Assembly: GCA_023052935.1 (NCBI GenBank)
Contig: CM041298.1
Location: forward strand, 50,357,313-50,421,312
Direction: 5' to 3'
DNA from: Piezodorus guildinii
Lineage: Eukaryota > Arthropoda > Insecta > Hemiptera > Pentatomidae
DNA: 64,000 bases
The position numbers were made by a program, and so were the translations under genes. The notes beneath the pieces are model-generated. The model had not been told where the DNA came from and did no database searches. It saw only the letters and a list, made by a program, of their open reading frames with translations. The first letter of the stretch is position 1. Each line of letters opens with the position of its first letter. This document shows, in pieces, positions 10,819 to 22,761 of this stretch.

Positions 10819-11285
10819 TTGAAAAATAAGCCATTAAAATATTTAAGTTTCTAGCTAGGTGATTACTGTAAAAATATTAAAAAATATCGTCGGAACTGTA
10901 ATTTTAATAACGTTTCTTAAAAACTATGCTAAAATTTAGATTGGAGAACAGCTGATGCGCTCGATGATAACAGTCATACGTTACTTCGTCTCTCAGATTT
11001 TTGCTCTTTTCAGTAGGAATTCGCTTGAGTTCAGTCTGGAAAACATCACTAGACTTCAAGAAAACCACAGCAGTGAATATTGGAGAAATATCAGTAAGCA
11101 AAGTTATAATTTACTTTGTAGAATCGCGAAAAGTGAAAGGAGGGTCACTGATCAGCTGATTGCCGCTAGCTCGGCAAGCTCGGGCTTGCTTTTCTTTAGC
11201 TTATCTTTCTTTTATTATCTTTCCTTCTCATTCTCATCTCATTATTTATTTATTATTTTTTTTTTTTATTTTTTTTTTTTAATCA

Positions 11286-12596
11286 ATGAGATATTTCCAT
11301 CAAGTTATGTCCTCAAAAGCTACAAGTAAAAGATCTAGATCTGCAGGTTCAAACTCGTCTCCTACAAAACAGAGACCTCGCCGTGAAAATAATAAAAAAA
11401 TGATTCCACCAGCGACCGCTTCAGCTACCTCTTTAAGATCTGAACCACAGCCTAGCACATCATCACAAGGATTAACTGATGAATCGCCGTTTTTTACACC
11501 GAATCCATTTCAGATCCTCCAAAATGAAAAAGAAACCATGGAATCTTCTCCTATACCCAGGGAACCACTACCTCCACCAATATTTGTTAAAAATATTAAA
11601 AATTTTCAACTGATGTGTGCGCATTTAAACAAAGTAACTGATCCTAATAGTTATTCTTGTATAAGTAGAACCAGTGATACTAAAATATCCCCGACTACCG
11701 CCGAAAGCTACAGAAAAATAATGAAATATCTGACCGAGACCAAAGCTGATTTTCATACCTATCAGTTGCGCCAGGAGAGAGCTTTAAGGGTTGTAATTAG
11801 AAACCTACACCCTTCGACACCAGTTACAGCTATCAAAGAAGAACTGACGGAGATAGGCTATAAAGTGCGGCAAGTGACCAATGTCCTAAAAGATAAAATT
11901 CCACTGCCTCTATTCTTCGTGGACTTGGAACCATCAGCAGGAGTTGAAAAAATTTACGACCTCAATAGGTTGTACTATACTAGTGTAAGAGTTGAGAAAC
12001 CTTACACTAAGAAAGAAATAGTTCAGTACCATAATTGTCAGGCATATGGTCATACGAGAACTTACTGTCACCACACACCACGCTGTGTGAAATGCGGTGA
12101 GCAACATAAATCAGAAGAATGTACACGATTAAGATCAACACCCGCTGTATGTGCTCTGTGCCTAGAGGACCACCCGGCTAACTACAAGGGATGTCAAATC
12201 TACAAGAACCTCAAAAGCAGATACCAAAAACCTCACAATCTGGATGAAACAGCTGAACCGATCAGAAGCAGACGACAACCTTCAAAAACAATTGATTCCA
12301 ATGTAACATTTGCTCATCTACTTGGAGGTGGGAACCAGAACAAAGAGGCCCTGCCGGAACAACGCATACTTCAAAATCCTGAACCCCTTCCACAACCACC
12401 TATTCCTCAAAATTTACCCAACCCTCAAAAACCTCATCCGCATCAAATTTCTCATATTCCTCCTCCATCAAATGTCACAGACCTTACAAGTTTGATGACA
12501 TCCTTCATCACTGAAATCAAATCTCTTGTTATGCCGCTAATATCACTACTCACTAATCTCGTATCAAATTTAATCCCTTCCTTAAAAAATCCTTAA
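11286..12596 (+). CDS. LINE A1 ORF1, Gag-like RNA-binding protein
   Basis: An intact frame of 436 codons; Met8 (11307) is an equally good start. The N-terminus is basic and Ser/Pro-rich (nuclear or RNA-binding character). The middle, RVVIRNLHPSTPVTAIKEEL to LFFVDLEP, fits the PRE_C2HC domain that precedes zinc knuckles in insect LINE Gags. Knuckles follow: CQAYGHTRTYC, CVKCGEQHKSEEC and CALCLEDHPANYKGC. The first lacks its leading Cys, reading YHNC where family members have C..C, which is probably a mutation. A Pro-rich tail follows. The product would coat LINE RNA. The stop TAA is directly followed by the ATG of ORF2. Confidence 0.88.
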   Translation: MRYFHQVMSSKATSKRSRSAGSNSSPTKQRPRRENNKKMIPPATASATSLRSEPQPSTSSQGLTDESPFFTPNPFQILQNEKETMESSPIPREPLPPPIFVKNIKNFQLMCAHLNKVTDPNSYSCISRTSDTKISPTTAESYRKIMKYLTETKADFHTYQLRQERALRVVIRNLHPSTPVTAIKEELTEIGYKVRQVTNVLKDKIPLPLFFVDLEPSAGVEKIYDLNRLYYTSVRVEKPYTKKEIVQYHNCQAYGHTRTYCHHTPRCVKCGEQHKSEECTRLRSTPAVCALCLEDHPANYKGCQIYKNLKSRYQKPHNLDETAEPIRSRRQPSKTIDSNVTFAHLLGGGNQNKEALPEQRILQNPEPLPQPPIPQNLPNPQKPHPHQISHIPPPSNVTDLTSLMTSFITEIKSLVMPLISLLTNLVSNLIPSLKNP

Positions 12597-15225
12597 ATGA
12601 CAACACCTAACTCCTTGTCCATTCTCCTTTGGAATGCGAATGGTGTTAGAAATCACACTGACGAACTTACAGCTTTATTGCAAGACAAAAACGTTGATGT
12701 AGCACTTATTACTGAAACTAGACTAACCACTAAACAGTTCTTTAAAATACCGCAATACGTAACATATCGTACAGACCACCCAGACGGAAAAGCCCATGCC
12801 GGTACTGCTGTCATTGTGCACCAGTCCCTCTCCCACCATATACTCCCAGTTCCCTCCTATGATTTCCTACAATGCACCGCCATAGTAATCAAGACATTTT
12901 CTTTTCCGATCACCCTCGCATCAGCGTACTGCCCTCCTAAACATTCCATCTCCAACATTCTATTCGAATCCTTCCTCAATGCCTTAGGAAACCACTTCAT
13001 TCTGGGTGCAGACATGAATGCTAAGAACCAACAATGGGGTTGCAGATCCACGAATTGTCGTGGGCGGAATTTACAGTCTGCACTCAGCTCTAGACGTTTC
13101 AACCTCCTGCCTCCTGACTCCCCTACCTACTGGCCAACTGATCCTAACCGTAATCCTGACATCTTTGACTTCTTCATTCACAGCGGATTAGGCTCCCTAA
13201 ACATGTCGGTGACTCGTCTTGATGAACTGTCCTCTGACCATAGTCCATTGCTCCTTAAAGTATCCCTAATTCCTATTCCTAAACCCACCCCACCGTCATT
13301 TATCAGAGGACCAGTAAACTGGGACCTTTTTCGCCAAATCCTGACCAGTGATATTTACCTCAGAGTAAAACTCAAAACTCCAGATGACCTTGACGATGCC
13401 GTAAACTCCTTCACCATCTCTATTCAACAAGCTGTTTGGACTGCCTCCTCTCCCAAACACTCCCAGATAAGTCATAACCAAAATCATTTACCACAACACC
13501 TCATAGACCTCATCCGCACCAAACGCCGATCCAGATCCTTATGGCAACGCACCCGTCACCCCACAGATCGCCGCTCCTATAACTTTTATTGTAGACAATT
13601 AAAGAGGGAGTTGGCGACCTTCCGTTCCCAATCCTTTAGTTCCTTCCTTTCTTCTCTTTCGGCTTGTGACAATTCCCTGTGGAATGTCACCAAGAAAATT
13701 CTAAAATCCCACCATATTTCCCATCCCCTTCGTCGTAGTAATGGTTCCTGGGCTGCGTCTGATGAAGACAAAGCCGAGGAACTTGCCAAATACGTTTCCC
13801 AAGTCTTCACACCTCATCCAGAATCCAATCCAAACCACACTTCAGCAGTGGAACAGTTCCTTCAGTCTCCAATCCCGCTTTCATTACCTCCTAAAGCAGT
13901 TAATCCCTCTGAGGTCAAATATCTTCTCCGAAAACTTGCACTCCGTAAATCTCCTGGATACGATCTCCTCACTCCTCAAATTCTCAGACAGCTTCCATCT
14001 AAAGCCGTTATATTTCTTACATATATTTACAACTCCATTCTACGCACTACTCATTTTCCTCTCTTATGGAAAATTCCACAATAATTCTCTTCCTAAAACC
14101 AGGTAAACCTCCTAACACTACGACATCATATAGACCTATCAGCCTACTCCCAATCCTTTCAAAAATCTTTGAAAAAATCCTCCTCAAACGAATATTACCG
14201 TTCTTAGAATCCCAGGGCTCCGAGTCGTTGACCATATTTCCTCTGTCCTTGAGAACAAGGAGTACTGCTCGGGTGCATTTCTGGACATAACGCAAGCATT
14301 TGACCGGGTGTGGCACCCGGGATTGCTCTTTAAGCTCAAAAACCATTTACCCCTATCCTTATACCTAGTCCTCCGATCCTATCTATCAAACCGCTCCTTC
14401 CGAGTTTGTTGTGGTGCAGAATATTCCAATTATTATCCAGTCGAATCCGGTGTTCCTCAGGGTAGTGTCCTTGGTCCTATCCTCTACAATATATACACGG
14501 CTGATATTCCTCTCTGCCCTAATACCTTCCTAGCAACGTACGCTGATGACACAGCTATCCTATCCTCTCACTTAGATCCCGAAATTGCATCTACAGGCCT
14601 CCAAACACACCTTTCTCAAATTGAAGACTGGTGTAACAACTGGAGAATCAAAGTAAATCAATCCAAATGCAGACATGTCACCTTTACCCTTCGAAGACAA
14701 TCCTGCCCTCCAGTTCTCTTTAGCTCCGTTCCGCTTCCTTTCTCCGACACAGTCCGGTATCTAGGCTTCCTTCTGGACAAAAGACTAACTTGGAACCCGC
14801 ATACTAGACTTAAACGACAAGAATTTAATCGACGATTTGGACAATTATACAGACTACTGAACAGAAATTCTAAATTATCTATCGAGAACAAACTGCTAAT
14901 ATACAAGACAGTACTGAAACCTATCTGGACCTACGGACTTGAACTGTGGGGGACAGCTAAATTTTATAACATCAAACGCATTCAATCCTTCCAATCAAAA
15001 GTCCTCCGAACAATAGTTAATGCTCCTTATTATGTATCCAACCATACCTTACACCGCGACCTAAATATTCCATTTATTTTAGACCTTATACCATTAAAAT
15101 TCTCTAAATTCCATCAGAACCTTATCCATCACCCTAATCCCCTAGCTCAATCCTTATCCAGCTCCACACATCCTTACCATCCTCCTAGAAGGTTGAAACG
15201 GCAGTGGCCTCGAGACCTCTTGTAA
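12597..15225 (+). pseudogene. LINE A1 ORF2: AP endonuclease + reverse transcriptase, broken
   Basis: The ATG at 12597 touches the ORF1 stop. The endonuclease is intact in sequence: LLWNANGVRNH, ALITETRL, GADMNAKNQQWG, and SSDHSPLL at the end. RT follows with KSPGYDLLTPQ, then a frameshift near 14075 (PLLWKI / STIILFLKPGK), RPISLLPILSKIFEK, and a lost segment near 14215, where the usual QFGFR..HST block is missing and the frame changes again. The rest is open to 15225: AFLDITQAFDRVWH, GVPQGSVLGP, YADDTAIL, YLGFLLDKRLTWN and a basic end RRLKRQWPRDLL. It would nick target DNA and reverse-transcribe the element RNA. The two lesions abolish that here. There is no RNase H. Confidence 0.9.
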
Positions 15226-15572
15226 AATGTATATTGGAGTTCTAGCATTGGCTAGATTCTCCACTCACGTGCTGTATGCTTGTGAATTGTATATAGGTAT
15301 GAGTGACTTTTGTATATATTTTTATTGATTTTGTTTTGTATTTATTTATATTGTATTATTATTATATAAATTTATTGTTTTGTATATATCGTGTGAATGC
15401 AGTATGAATGTTGTACTTTATCCCTATTAAAAATGTCCTAAATTGGACAGATTGTAATATTGTTCAATAAAGAATTGTTTCTAAAAAAAAAAAAAAAAAT
15501 TTAGATTAGGAGTGAAGAACACAGTTTTTAGTAAATCTTATTTAAAGTACTGTTTAGACGAGATTGTTTATA

Positions 15573-16300
15573 TTACTTTCACTTACCTATATATGAAATA
15601 TATAGTAAGGGAAAGTATTGCGATCGTAAAAATGTTCGAATTCCAGTTTTCAACGGAAATACACGTTTTAGGGTCCCAATAACCGTTCAAGAGTTCAAAT
15701 AACCAAGTACCGCAAAAAGGTCTGTGTGTGTCCGTGTGTTGTGGTAAGTCCAACACGAAAACGAAAGTACGAAATTTTATATTTGAGACACCTATTACAG
15801 CACTTTTTCATCAAAATCGGTTAACCAGAAGGGCCACTTTATACCTTGCCTTCTTACGATTTTCTCAAAAACGGCTCCAACGATTTTGATTAAACTCGCC
15901 ATATGAATGTAAAATTTAATGGGCTTTAATATGATGTAGATTTCATTCTAATTGAAACAGTCTGACAGAGCATATATATGCCGATATTTTCTTTCCCTAA
16001 ACTACCTTTAATTTTGTACATTAGAAAAGATTAAACATATCATCTTAGTGACATTGATGAAGGACGGCTAAATTTATAAAGGATTTAACTTATTACTGAT
16101 TAGCAATTTAATATAGTTATATTTTTTAATCTAAATCATATGTTTCCAACGAAAATAGTAAAAATAATAAAATCAACATCAAATATTTTTAATTGAAGTA
16201 TATTTAATAGTTTTTAAATTGATTTTATATGTCAAGGTAAGTGAAAGTCGTGTGTTGCACGCACCAGATTTGTAGAATATGTAAACAATATAAGACAAAT
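15573..16300 (+). repeat. Dispersed repeat R, copy 2
   Basis: The best-preserved left end: ACTTTCACTTACCTATATAT, GAAATATATAGTAAGGGAAA, GCGATCG. It runs to GTCAAGGTAAGTGAAAGTCG and the CACGCACCAGATTTG end. It has no insertion, so it shows the empty-site sequence AACATCAAATATTTTTAATT that the LINE at 1.9 kb used. Confidence 0.85.
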
Positions 16301-16915
16301 AGTCTGACATGGCTTAAATGCCGATATTTTAAATCTTCTTCCCATGAAGTACACGTATGTTTAATTTTGTAGATTTTATGAAATTGACCATATTATCTGA
16401 TTTTTTTTTTCGGTTGGAGCGACAGGCCTTGAAGCCCTTTGCCGCACGGTATGTTTATAGTTTCCAAACCGCGATACTCGATGGCATTTTATAGAATAGG
16501 GTCATCACTCCCTAATATATTATCTTATTACCCTTGCTAAAAAAAAAAGTACATATAAAAGATGAACGAATTCGATATCCAACTAAGGGAGAAAAATGCA
16601 AAAATATTTTTTATTGCAATTTTTCGTGTTGTTTTTTTAAAGGCTTTAGAAAAAAGATTATCTTATACTTATTATTGTAAAAGTTAATGGAGAGTGATGA
16701 AAAGCCGATAAATCAAACTGATTGTCGTAGATAATAATATAATAGATTATTATATATTTGATAAAACACATATTTCTATTTAAATCCAATTTAAATAATT
16801 CTTTAACAATTTTTTTTCGTTTATAAATTTGTTGAAAAATTCTTGAATTGATATATATAATGGAGGTGAGTCAAAGTCGTGTGTTGCACGCACCAGAATT
16901 TTTTTCTACCTTCAC
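16301..16915 (+). repeat. Dispersed repeat R, copy 3 (right half)
   Basis: Starts inside R at TCTGACATGGCTTAAATGCC and ends GGAGGTGAGTCAAAGTCGTG then TTGCACGCACCAG. It is a longer right-half variant than copy 2. It lies in direct orientation right after copy 2, suggesting a tandem or recombined pair. It contains a SINE 2 piece. Confidence 0.75.
16399..16516 (-). mobile_element. SINE family 2, 3' fragment, reverse
   Basis: The reverse complement gives TAGGGAGTGATGACCCTATT, then ATAAAAT.CATCGAG and GGGCTTCAAGGCCTGTCGC, matching the 3' part of the SINE at 23.86 kb. It is inserted in R with similar flanks (ATATTATCTGAT / ATATTATCTTAT), a decayed duplication. Confidence 0.65.
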
Positions 16916-17110
16916 CAGAACTAAAGATATTAAAAAAATGTGCGTTTTGAGCGCAAACTTTCTGGGGGTTTTTACGCGACTCGTGGGGAGCGTTGGCTCC
17001 TAATATTTTGCAGAGTCTAATGGCTTAATGTTTAGTTTTACCTGAAAAAAAATCTTCGAAAAACGGTGGGCCACTTTTAGGATCTTCTCATTGTCATCAA
17101 TAACGTTTTA
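16916..17110 (-). repeat. Dispersed repeat S, second copy
   Basis: Inverse match to 10.29-10.48 kb. It carries the near-palindrome GGGGAGCGTTGGCTCC. It follows the R end directly. Confidence 0.6.
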
Positions 17111-17502
17111 TAAAATATCGGTATAAAACAAATAAAATCGATGAAAGCTTTCTGGAACTTGTAGGTATCGCTTAATCATGTAACCTGCTTTGCCGTTGAC
17201 GAGTGAGTGGGATGAGCATGGTCTGGGACAAGATGTGGGAGGTAAAATAATGACATTGTTGCATAACCTCTTCTGTAAATGACACTTATAAGGAATCTTC
17301 ATTTTCTATTCAACTGTTCCTAAAGTATTTTTATAGCTTATTTCGTCATTTCTACCTCTGTGGAGAGTATTTACATTACAGCAGATCATTATGGAATGAA
17401 TAAAAATTGCGTTGTATATAAGGATCATTATATATACGTCTACAGTTATATAGTGCCATATTTTCGCTGCTGCTTTTCTAGGGCAGTGGTGTCTTCAAAA
17501 AC

Positions 17503-19040
17503 TGCATTAATAATAATAAATTCTTTATTTATTCTGAGAATATTCCCTTTAGAATATTTTTCTTTTTTATTTAAACATATTTATTGATATTTACAACTGT
17601 ATAAAAATACATCAAGTAAATGTGATGGACATATGGTAAACTGACATGAAACACATGTAGAGACACCGCCCATCGGCAGCACTCTAAAAATATTCTAATC
17701 TAGAAGGTCTCGGTGCCATCTTCTTTTCAGACGCCTCGGAGGGTCATTAGGAATTGAATAGAAAGACAGAATGGAAACCAGTGGATTATAGGTGGAATGG
17801 AGTTTTTCATGGAGTGAATGATACCTGGTTCGGGCTAAATCAGTAACATATGGATCATTAAGGTTTTTATGGATAAGTTTATTCGTGACAAAATATGGAG
17901 CATTAAGGATTTTACGAATGATTTTGGATTGTAAGGAGAGGAATTCGATGGTTTAGTAAACCTCCAAAGCTCTACTCCGCAAGTCCAGATTGGTCTTATG
18001 ATAGTCATGTAGATGAGCCTTTTGTAGTTAAGAGAAAGCTTTTGACCGTTTGTCCTGTAAGTGTCGAAGTAGCTGAAAATGGCGACTTAAATAAAAAATT
18101 AAAATAAAACTTAACTGTCTTAGAGTATAAAAACAAACAAAGAAACAATAAAAATTACAAATAATAATAAATATAAATTAAGAAGCAACCTCAAATAATA
18201 ATATTGACAAATTAACTAGATAATACACAAAATAAGATATGTACATATATACAATATTTATAAAAAGGGTATTTACAGTGATTTTTTGGTTAAATAATAT
18301 ACTAATAATATAACATGTTCAAAATACAACATAAAATATAATAAATAAATAATCGTTTCTATCTGTTTTATTAATAATTTTGATCAAAATTAGCAAGCTT
18401 ATTAGGATTCTTCGGAAAATGGAGGGACAGGAGATGATTGAACAGGCGAGATTTGAATGTCGGAAGAGTATTGGAGTCACGGATATAGGAAGGAATAGAG
18501 TTACAAAGGGATGAGAATCGGATTAGGAAAGATCTGTCAAAAGCTGCAGTTCTATGGGGTGTCATATACAAGCCCAAAGGCCGTTGAGCGAGTTTTGCGG
18601 GAGTGGACTGAGGATTTGAAATGAAACATATCTGAGAGGTACGACGGACGGCGGTGTTGGAGAACTTAGAAGAGGAAGGCTGCCAGAAAGTACGGTAGAA
18701 AGGGTAAAGCCACTTCAACTCTTCATAGAATCGGGTGAGGAACACTACAAGTTAAAGGCAAAGTCTTAAAAGGAGGCTGGCCTGGGACTACCTCATACTC
18801 CGAACGACCAAAGAGGAAGGATTTAGTAGAGCGCTATTGGATAAAGACAGACTTCGTAGTTTGGCAAGGAGGATATTGTAATCAACTGTATACAAATGCT
18901 TAAGAGAAATCTAGAAGAATGGGGATAGTCAGTTTATGTTGTTCAATGGCGGATTGGAAGTCGTAGTTTATTTTTAGGAGAGCATATTCCGTTGAGTAAC
19001 AAGGTCAGAAGCCGGATAGGAGAGGATTGATAAGAAAACC
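17503..19040 (-). mobile_element. LINE C, reverse, decayed and interrupted
   Basis: The 3' end sits at 17503-17555 ((AAT)n and TTCTTTATTTATTCTGAGAA), and the 3' UTR resumes at 18092 after a LINE A2 insertion. The coding C-terminus (18371-18745) includes TRFYEELKWLYPFYR and SLCNSIPSYIRDSNTLPTF. Further upstream on the minus strand, 18780-19020 contains RT motif A (ILLDFS, stop, AF) and YNILLAKLRSL, joined with an internal deletion to the C-terminal block. Stops and frameshifts make it a fossil. Confidence 0.75.
17556..18091 (-). mobile_element. LINE A2 3' end nested in LINE C, reverse
   Basis: The reverse strand gives the A2 C-terminal region and 3' UTR. The TTTACAACTGTA motif and the GGTGCCATCTTCTTTTCAGA block are the inverse of RWHR/RRLKRRW-type coding shared with the other A2 copies. 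It splits the LINE C 3' UTR, so A2 arrived later. Confidence 0.78.
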
Positions 19041-19264
19041 ATTGCAGTTCCTTTCCAAAGGTTTCGTGTTTATCAATTTACTATTTAGTCGCGTCAATGA
19101 AGCATTTTTGTCGAAAGTCCTCAGAAACAGCACCGATTTTGATCATTTCTTTTTTTAAATTTTGGTTGTTTTATATTAATCATAATCAGAAACCTTTCAA
19201 AGGGAGAAAATGATTATTTATATTGTTTAGCCGATATGTACGTTATTTATATAAAGAAATCATT

Positions 19265-19785
19265 TTCTGCGTGGTTTAAGGTAAAACCTTGGTATTACCA
19301 TCGACCAAACTCTTTCCTGGAAACCCCATATTGCCCAAACTTCCCGAAGAACAATAAGTGCCCTCAAATTTTTCCATCGCTCCCGCCATCTTCTTCCACT
19401 GTCTACCCGTAAGCTCCTTGTGTCCTCATTTATTTTCCCCCACTTTGACTATTGCTGTATGGTATATGGTGGGCTCTCGGATGCGCGCGAGGACAGGCTA
19501 AAGCGAATTATGAACATATTTTTAAGATTTGTCCTTGGTACACCGAAGAGGTTTTATGTGACCCATTTATACAATGAGTGGCTCCTTCCCTCTATCCGCA
19601 GACAATATTTCTTAGGATCATATCTTGACTGAACAATCAACTCCCAGCTACCTCCCTATATCCACAAACTTCTGCAATTTAAATCGTCAGTCCACTCCCT
19701 CCAAACAAGATCGCGCCATTCCGTTCTTTATATTCCTACCCATAGAACAACAACTTTTGATCATTCCTGTTTAGCTGTTATTTAT
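19265..19785 (+). mobile_element. LINE C' fragment (subfamily of C), no 3' end
   Basis: Encodes LGITIDQTLSWKPHIAQ, LVSSFIFPHFDYCCMVYGG and YNEWLLPSIRRQYFLGS, then after a stop, QTRSRHSVLYIPTHRT. These are CR1/jockey-type C-terminal motifs. It stops inside coding where repeat R copy 4 begins, so it lacks the normal 3' end. Nearly the same sequence recurs at 25.96 kb. Confidence 0.78.
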
Positions 19786-20356
19786 TAATGCTAACAAGAT
19801 GATGTGTCTAATTTTTTTATATCTACAAAATAGATGGTACTTTAGAGGAAGACAATTTAAAATATTAGTTTTTAAGTTCTGTCAGACTATTTCAATCAGA
19901 ATTAAACCTACATCAAATTAAAGCCCATCAAATTTTACATCGATATAGCGAGTTTAATCAAAATCGTTTGAGCCGTTTTTCGGATAAAGCAAACCAAATT
20001 CATGGGATAAAGTAGGCCTTCCGTTCGGCCTATTTTAGTGAAAAAGTAACATCTCGGGCGTATAGTTGTTCTAAACATAAAATTTCAGTTTCATATGACT
20101 TTTCGTTCAACAGCTGGAATTACCACACACACACAGACCTTTTTGCGGGAGTTGGTTATTTGGACTCAGGAGACCCTAAAACGTGTATTTCCGTTGAAAA
20201 CAGGAATTCGAAAATTTTCACGATAGCAATACTTTCCCTGACTATAGTGGGTAAAAGAAGTATTAGCATACCTTGTTTTTTATTCCATTTCATTCTTAAA
20301 GTATGTAACTTATTAGTGAGCAATAAATTTTATTTTTCATATATAGGTAAGTGAAA
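19786..20356 (-). repeat. Dispersed repeat R, copy 4, reverse
   Basis: Runs in reverse from the TAACAAGATGAT-type interior to CATATATAGGTAAGTGAAAG at 20356. The core (TTCCGTTGAAAACAGGAATT, CGTGTATTTCC) matches the other copies. The right-end portion is missing. Confidence 0.8.
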
Positions 20357-20454
20357 GTAAAAATAAATTAACAGCTAACAGAATTTAAATATAGACAATG
20401 AACAAATATTTCTCCTCTTTTAAAGTATGATGTCTAGAATATAAATATCAAAAT

Positions 20455-20645
20455 TGTTAAGCCTCTTTTTGGGATAACAGAAGGTATGGGAAAAGTTGGG
20501 ATTTGGTCGAGGGGAGAGGTGCAGCATGGCGGATATGAGTAGGTAGGGAGTTCCAGAAAGTAGTGGAGCGGACAAGGAAGGAACGATCAAAAGATTTAGT
20601 TCTACGGGTAGGAATGTAAAGGTCAGAATGGCGCGATCTTGTTAA
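20455..20645 (-). mobile_element. LINE C' 3' fragment, reverse
   Basis: The reverse complement contains AGATCGCGCCATTCTGACC, TTTACATTCCTACCCGTAGA and the CTACTTTCTGGAACTCCC (LWN.LP) signature. It matches the C' copies. Short, with no clear target duplication. Confidence 0.65.
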
Positions 20646-20767
20646 CTATAACTACATTCCAGTGCTTTAAACCTTTCTTTCTTCATAATCTTACTATTCC
20701 AAGTCAAATATCCTTACGCCAGATCTATCTAATTGTCATTTTGAGCATCCAGTTAGTGAATCTCTAG

Positions 20768-21052
20768 CAGAGATGGGCAAAATCGCATTCGGATATACGG
20801 ATTTCAAAAAAGAATACGAATGCATTCGTATTTCGAAAAAACATACGAATACGAATATACTCACAGATGTAGACAGGTATACGCCCGAATTTCACAGGTA
20901 TGCAAAGGGATACGGTCAATTCCACTGGTGTGGGCCATTCCACTGGTCTAAAAACGTATACGGGCCTGTGTACAAGTCAATATGTGCGCATTTGCAGGCG
21001 TGAATTCGAATACGGTCTTATAATATCTTATATTAAAAGACATAAAATTTAA

Positions 21053-21098
<46 letters not shown>

Positions 21099-22761
21099 AA
21101 ATATGATTCAAATATTGTTGAAATAACTTCTTTAAATACGAATATCTATTTATTTACATATATCTACTCTCATTCAGTTCTTTTCTCTATAATGAAATAA
21201 TTTAACAAATATTTCTTAAAATTTATTAATTTGTGGAAAATGAAAAACATTAATGCAGTAATGGGCTTATAAATTATATTAAAAAAGAAAAGAAATATTA
21301 TCCTTATGATATATTTTTCTTGAGCTTACAATTTTATATATTGAATGTAAAGTTCAGTAAATATTTTAACTTTTCAAACCAACTATGTGAAAATAAACAC
21401 TACGCATTCAAGAATAGGTAAAAAGTTGAATCTTAAGCATTTACAGTTAAGTGTTTAGGTAAACCAGGTATGGAATGACTCATTGGTTTTTCATGATTAT
21501 GTTTCTATTTTTTAAGTTTAGAAGTTTGCTATTATTCCAAAACATTGAAAGTTATAATAATAATAAAACTAATTCTTTATAATGAAGTGAAGTAAATCGC
21601 TAATAAAAGTACTTATGTAACATTCAAAGCTGTAATTGAGAGTGATCATAACCGCAAAAAACTTAAGTTATTATCGTATATACTATATTAATTTTAATTT
21701 ATTCTTATTAGTAATTTGATCTCAAATAAATGCTTTAATTGAAATTCAGTATAATTATTTTTTCAACGTTCTTTGTTTGAAGATAAAAAGTAATATAAAG
21801 CCGCCTTAGAACCACGGGACATCGGGAACTTTACCATCGGGAATTTTATCATGATACCTGCCCTGGGACTTTGAGCCTATTAAAAGATGCTAAATATGTG
21901 ACAAACTTCTTAGAAAATATTGCAAGACTCAAAAGCAGAAGGAAGTTCCTAAATTAATTAAAAACCAACTAAACAATTTTCACAATAGAGTGTAAACAAA
22001 TCTAAATGGACTAGGAATACCCTTTGCCGTAGAGGCAATTTTAGAAAATAATCCATGTCCCTCTTTCTATTTCCAATGAAAATGAATGTCCTAAAACATT
22101 AAAGTGGTATACAAAAAAATAATAATAACAAAAATAATTGGTTATAATGAAGTGAAGTAAAGCGCGAATAAAAATGAATATGAAATAATTATTAATATTT
22201 TTATCATTAATTGTTACATATTCACTTTTAAATCTATAGATTTAAGTTTATTCTGATGAAATAAAAAAATAACTTTTTTATTGTTAATTTTCTTTATTTA
22301 ACTATCTCATCATTTCTTGTTGTTAGTGTTAAGAATAAATGGATAAATATTAAAGAAACTTAAATTAACTGGAGAAATAAAGAATGTAAAAATAAACTTT
22401 TTCCAGGTTATTATTTTTCTATTCGCATATTAGAAAAGCATAATAGACCGTTATAAAGCTACAGATTTTACAGAAAATGTTAAATAATAATGACTTGTAC
22501 ACAGGCCCGTATACGTTTTTAGACCAGTGGAATACGGCCCACACCAGTGGAATATGACCGTATCCCTTTGCATACCTGTGAAATTCGGGCGTATACCTGT
22601 CTACCTCTGTGAGTATATTCGTATTCGTATATTTTTTCGAAATACGAATGCATTCGTATTCTTTTTTGAAATACGATTGCATTCGTATTCGTATTTTCAA
22701 AACTCGATCTTCCCGAATGCATTCGTATTCGTATATCCGAATGCGATTTTGCCCATCTCTG
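20768..22761. mobile_element. Non-autonomous hAT-like element with long terminal repeats
   Basis: 1,994 bp flanked by an exact 8-bp duplication ATCTCTAG (20760-20767 and 22762-22769), the hAT target size. The ends are CAGAGATGGGCAAAATCGCA and its inverse, typical of hAT termini. The terminal inverted repeats extend about 220-260 bp, with many GAATACGAAT units and a shared ATACGGGCCTGTGTACAAGT inner edge. The interior is AT-rich, has a (TA)n tract (21058-21095) and two copies of TTATAATGAAGTGAAGTAAA (21577 and 22141). No transposase is present; the open frames in the arms are mirror images of each other and not genes. Confidence 0.9.

Larger units (their letters stand above)
10943..15495 (+). 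mobile_element. LINE A1, near full-length jockey-like retrotransposon
   Basis: 4.55 kb between exact 12-bp duplications AAAATTTAGATT (10931-10942 and 15496-15507). It has a 5' UTR (10943-11285, T-rich at its end), ORF1 with zinc knuckles, ORF2 with endonuclease and RT, a 3' UTR with an AATAAA-like signal (15468) and an A tail. There is no RNase H. Layout and motifs fit the jockey clade. As the longest copy of family A it serves as the reference for the eight or more fragments in this window. It cannot transpose by itself because ORF2 is broken. Confidence 0.92.

Noticed and set aside
10955..11329. 124-codon frame before LINE A1 ORF1
   Set aside because: It lies in the element's 5' UTR, overlaps ORF1, and its C-terminal half is a compositional run from a T-rich tract.
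11286..15225. Two-ORF unit considered as a retrovirus-like or LTR element
   Set aside because: No LTRs, protease, integrase or RNase H; it has an AP-type endonuclease, an A tail and a short target duplication, so it is a LINE.
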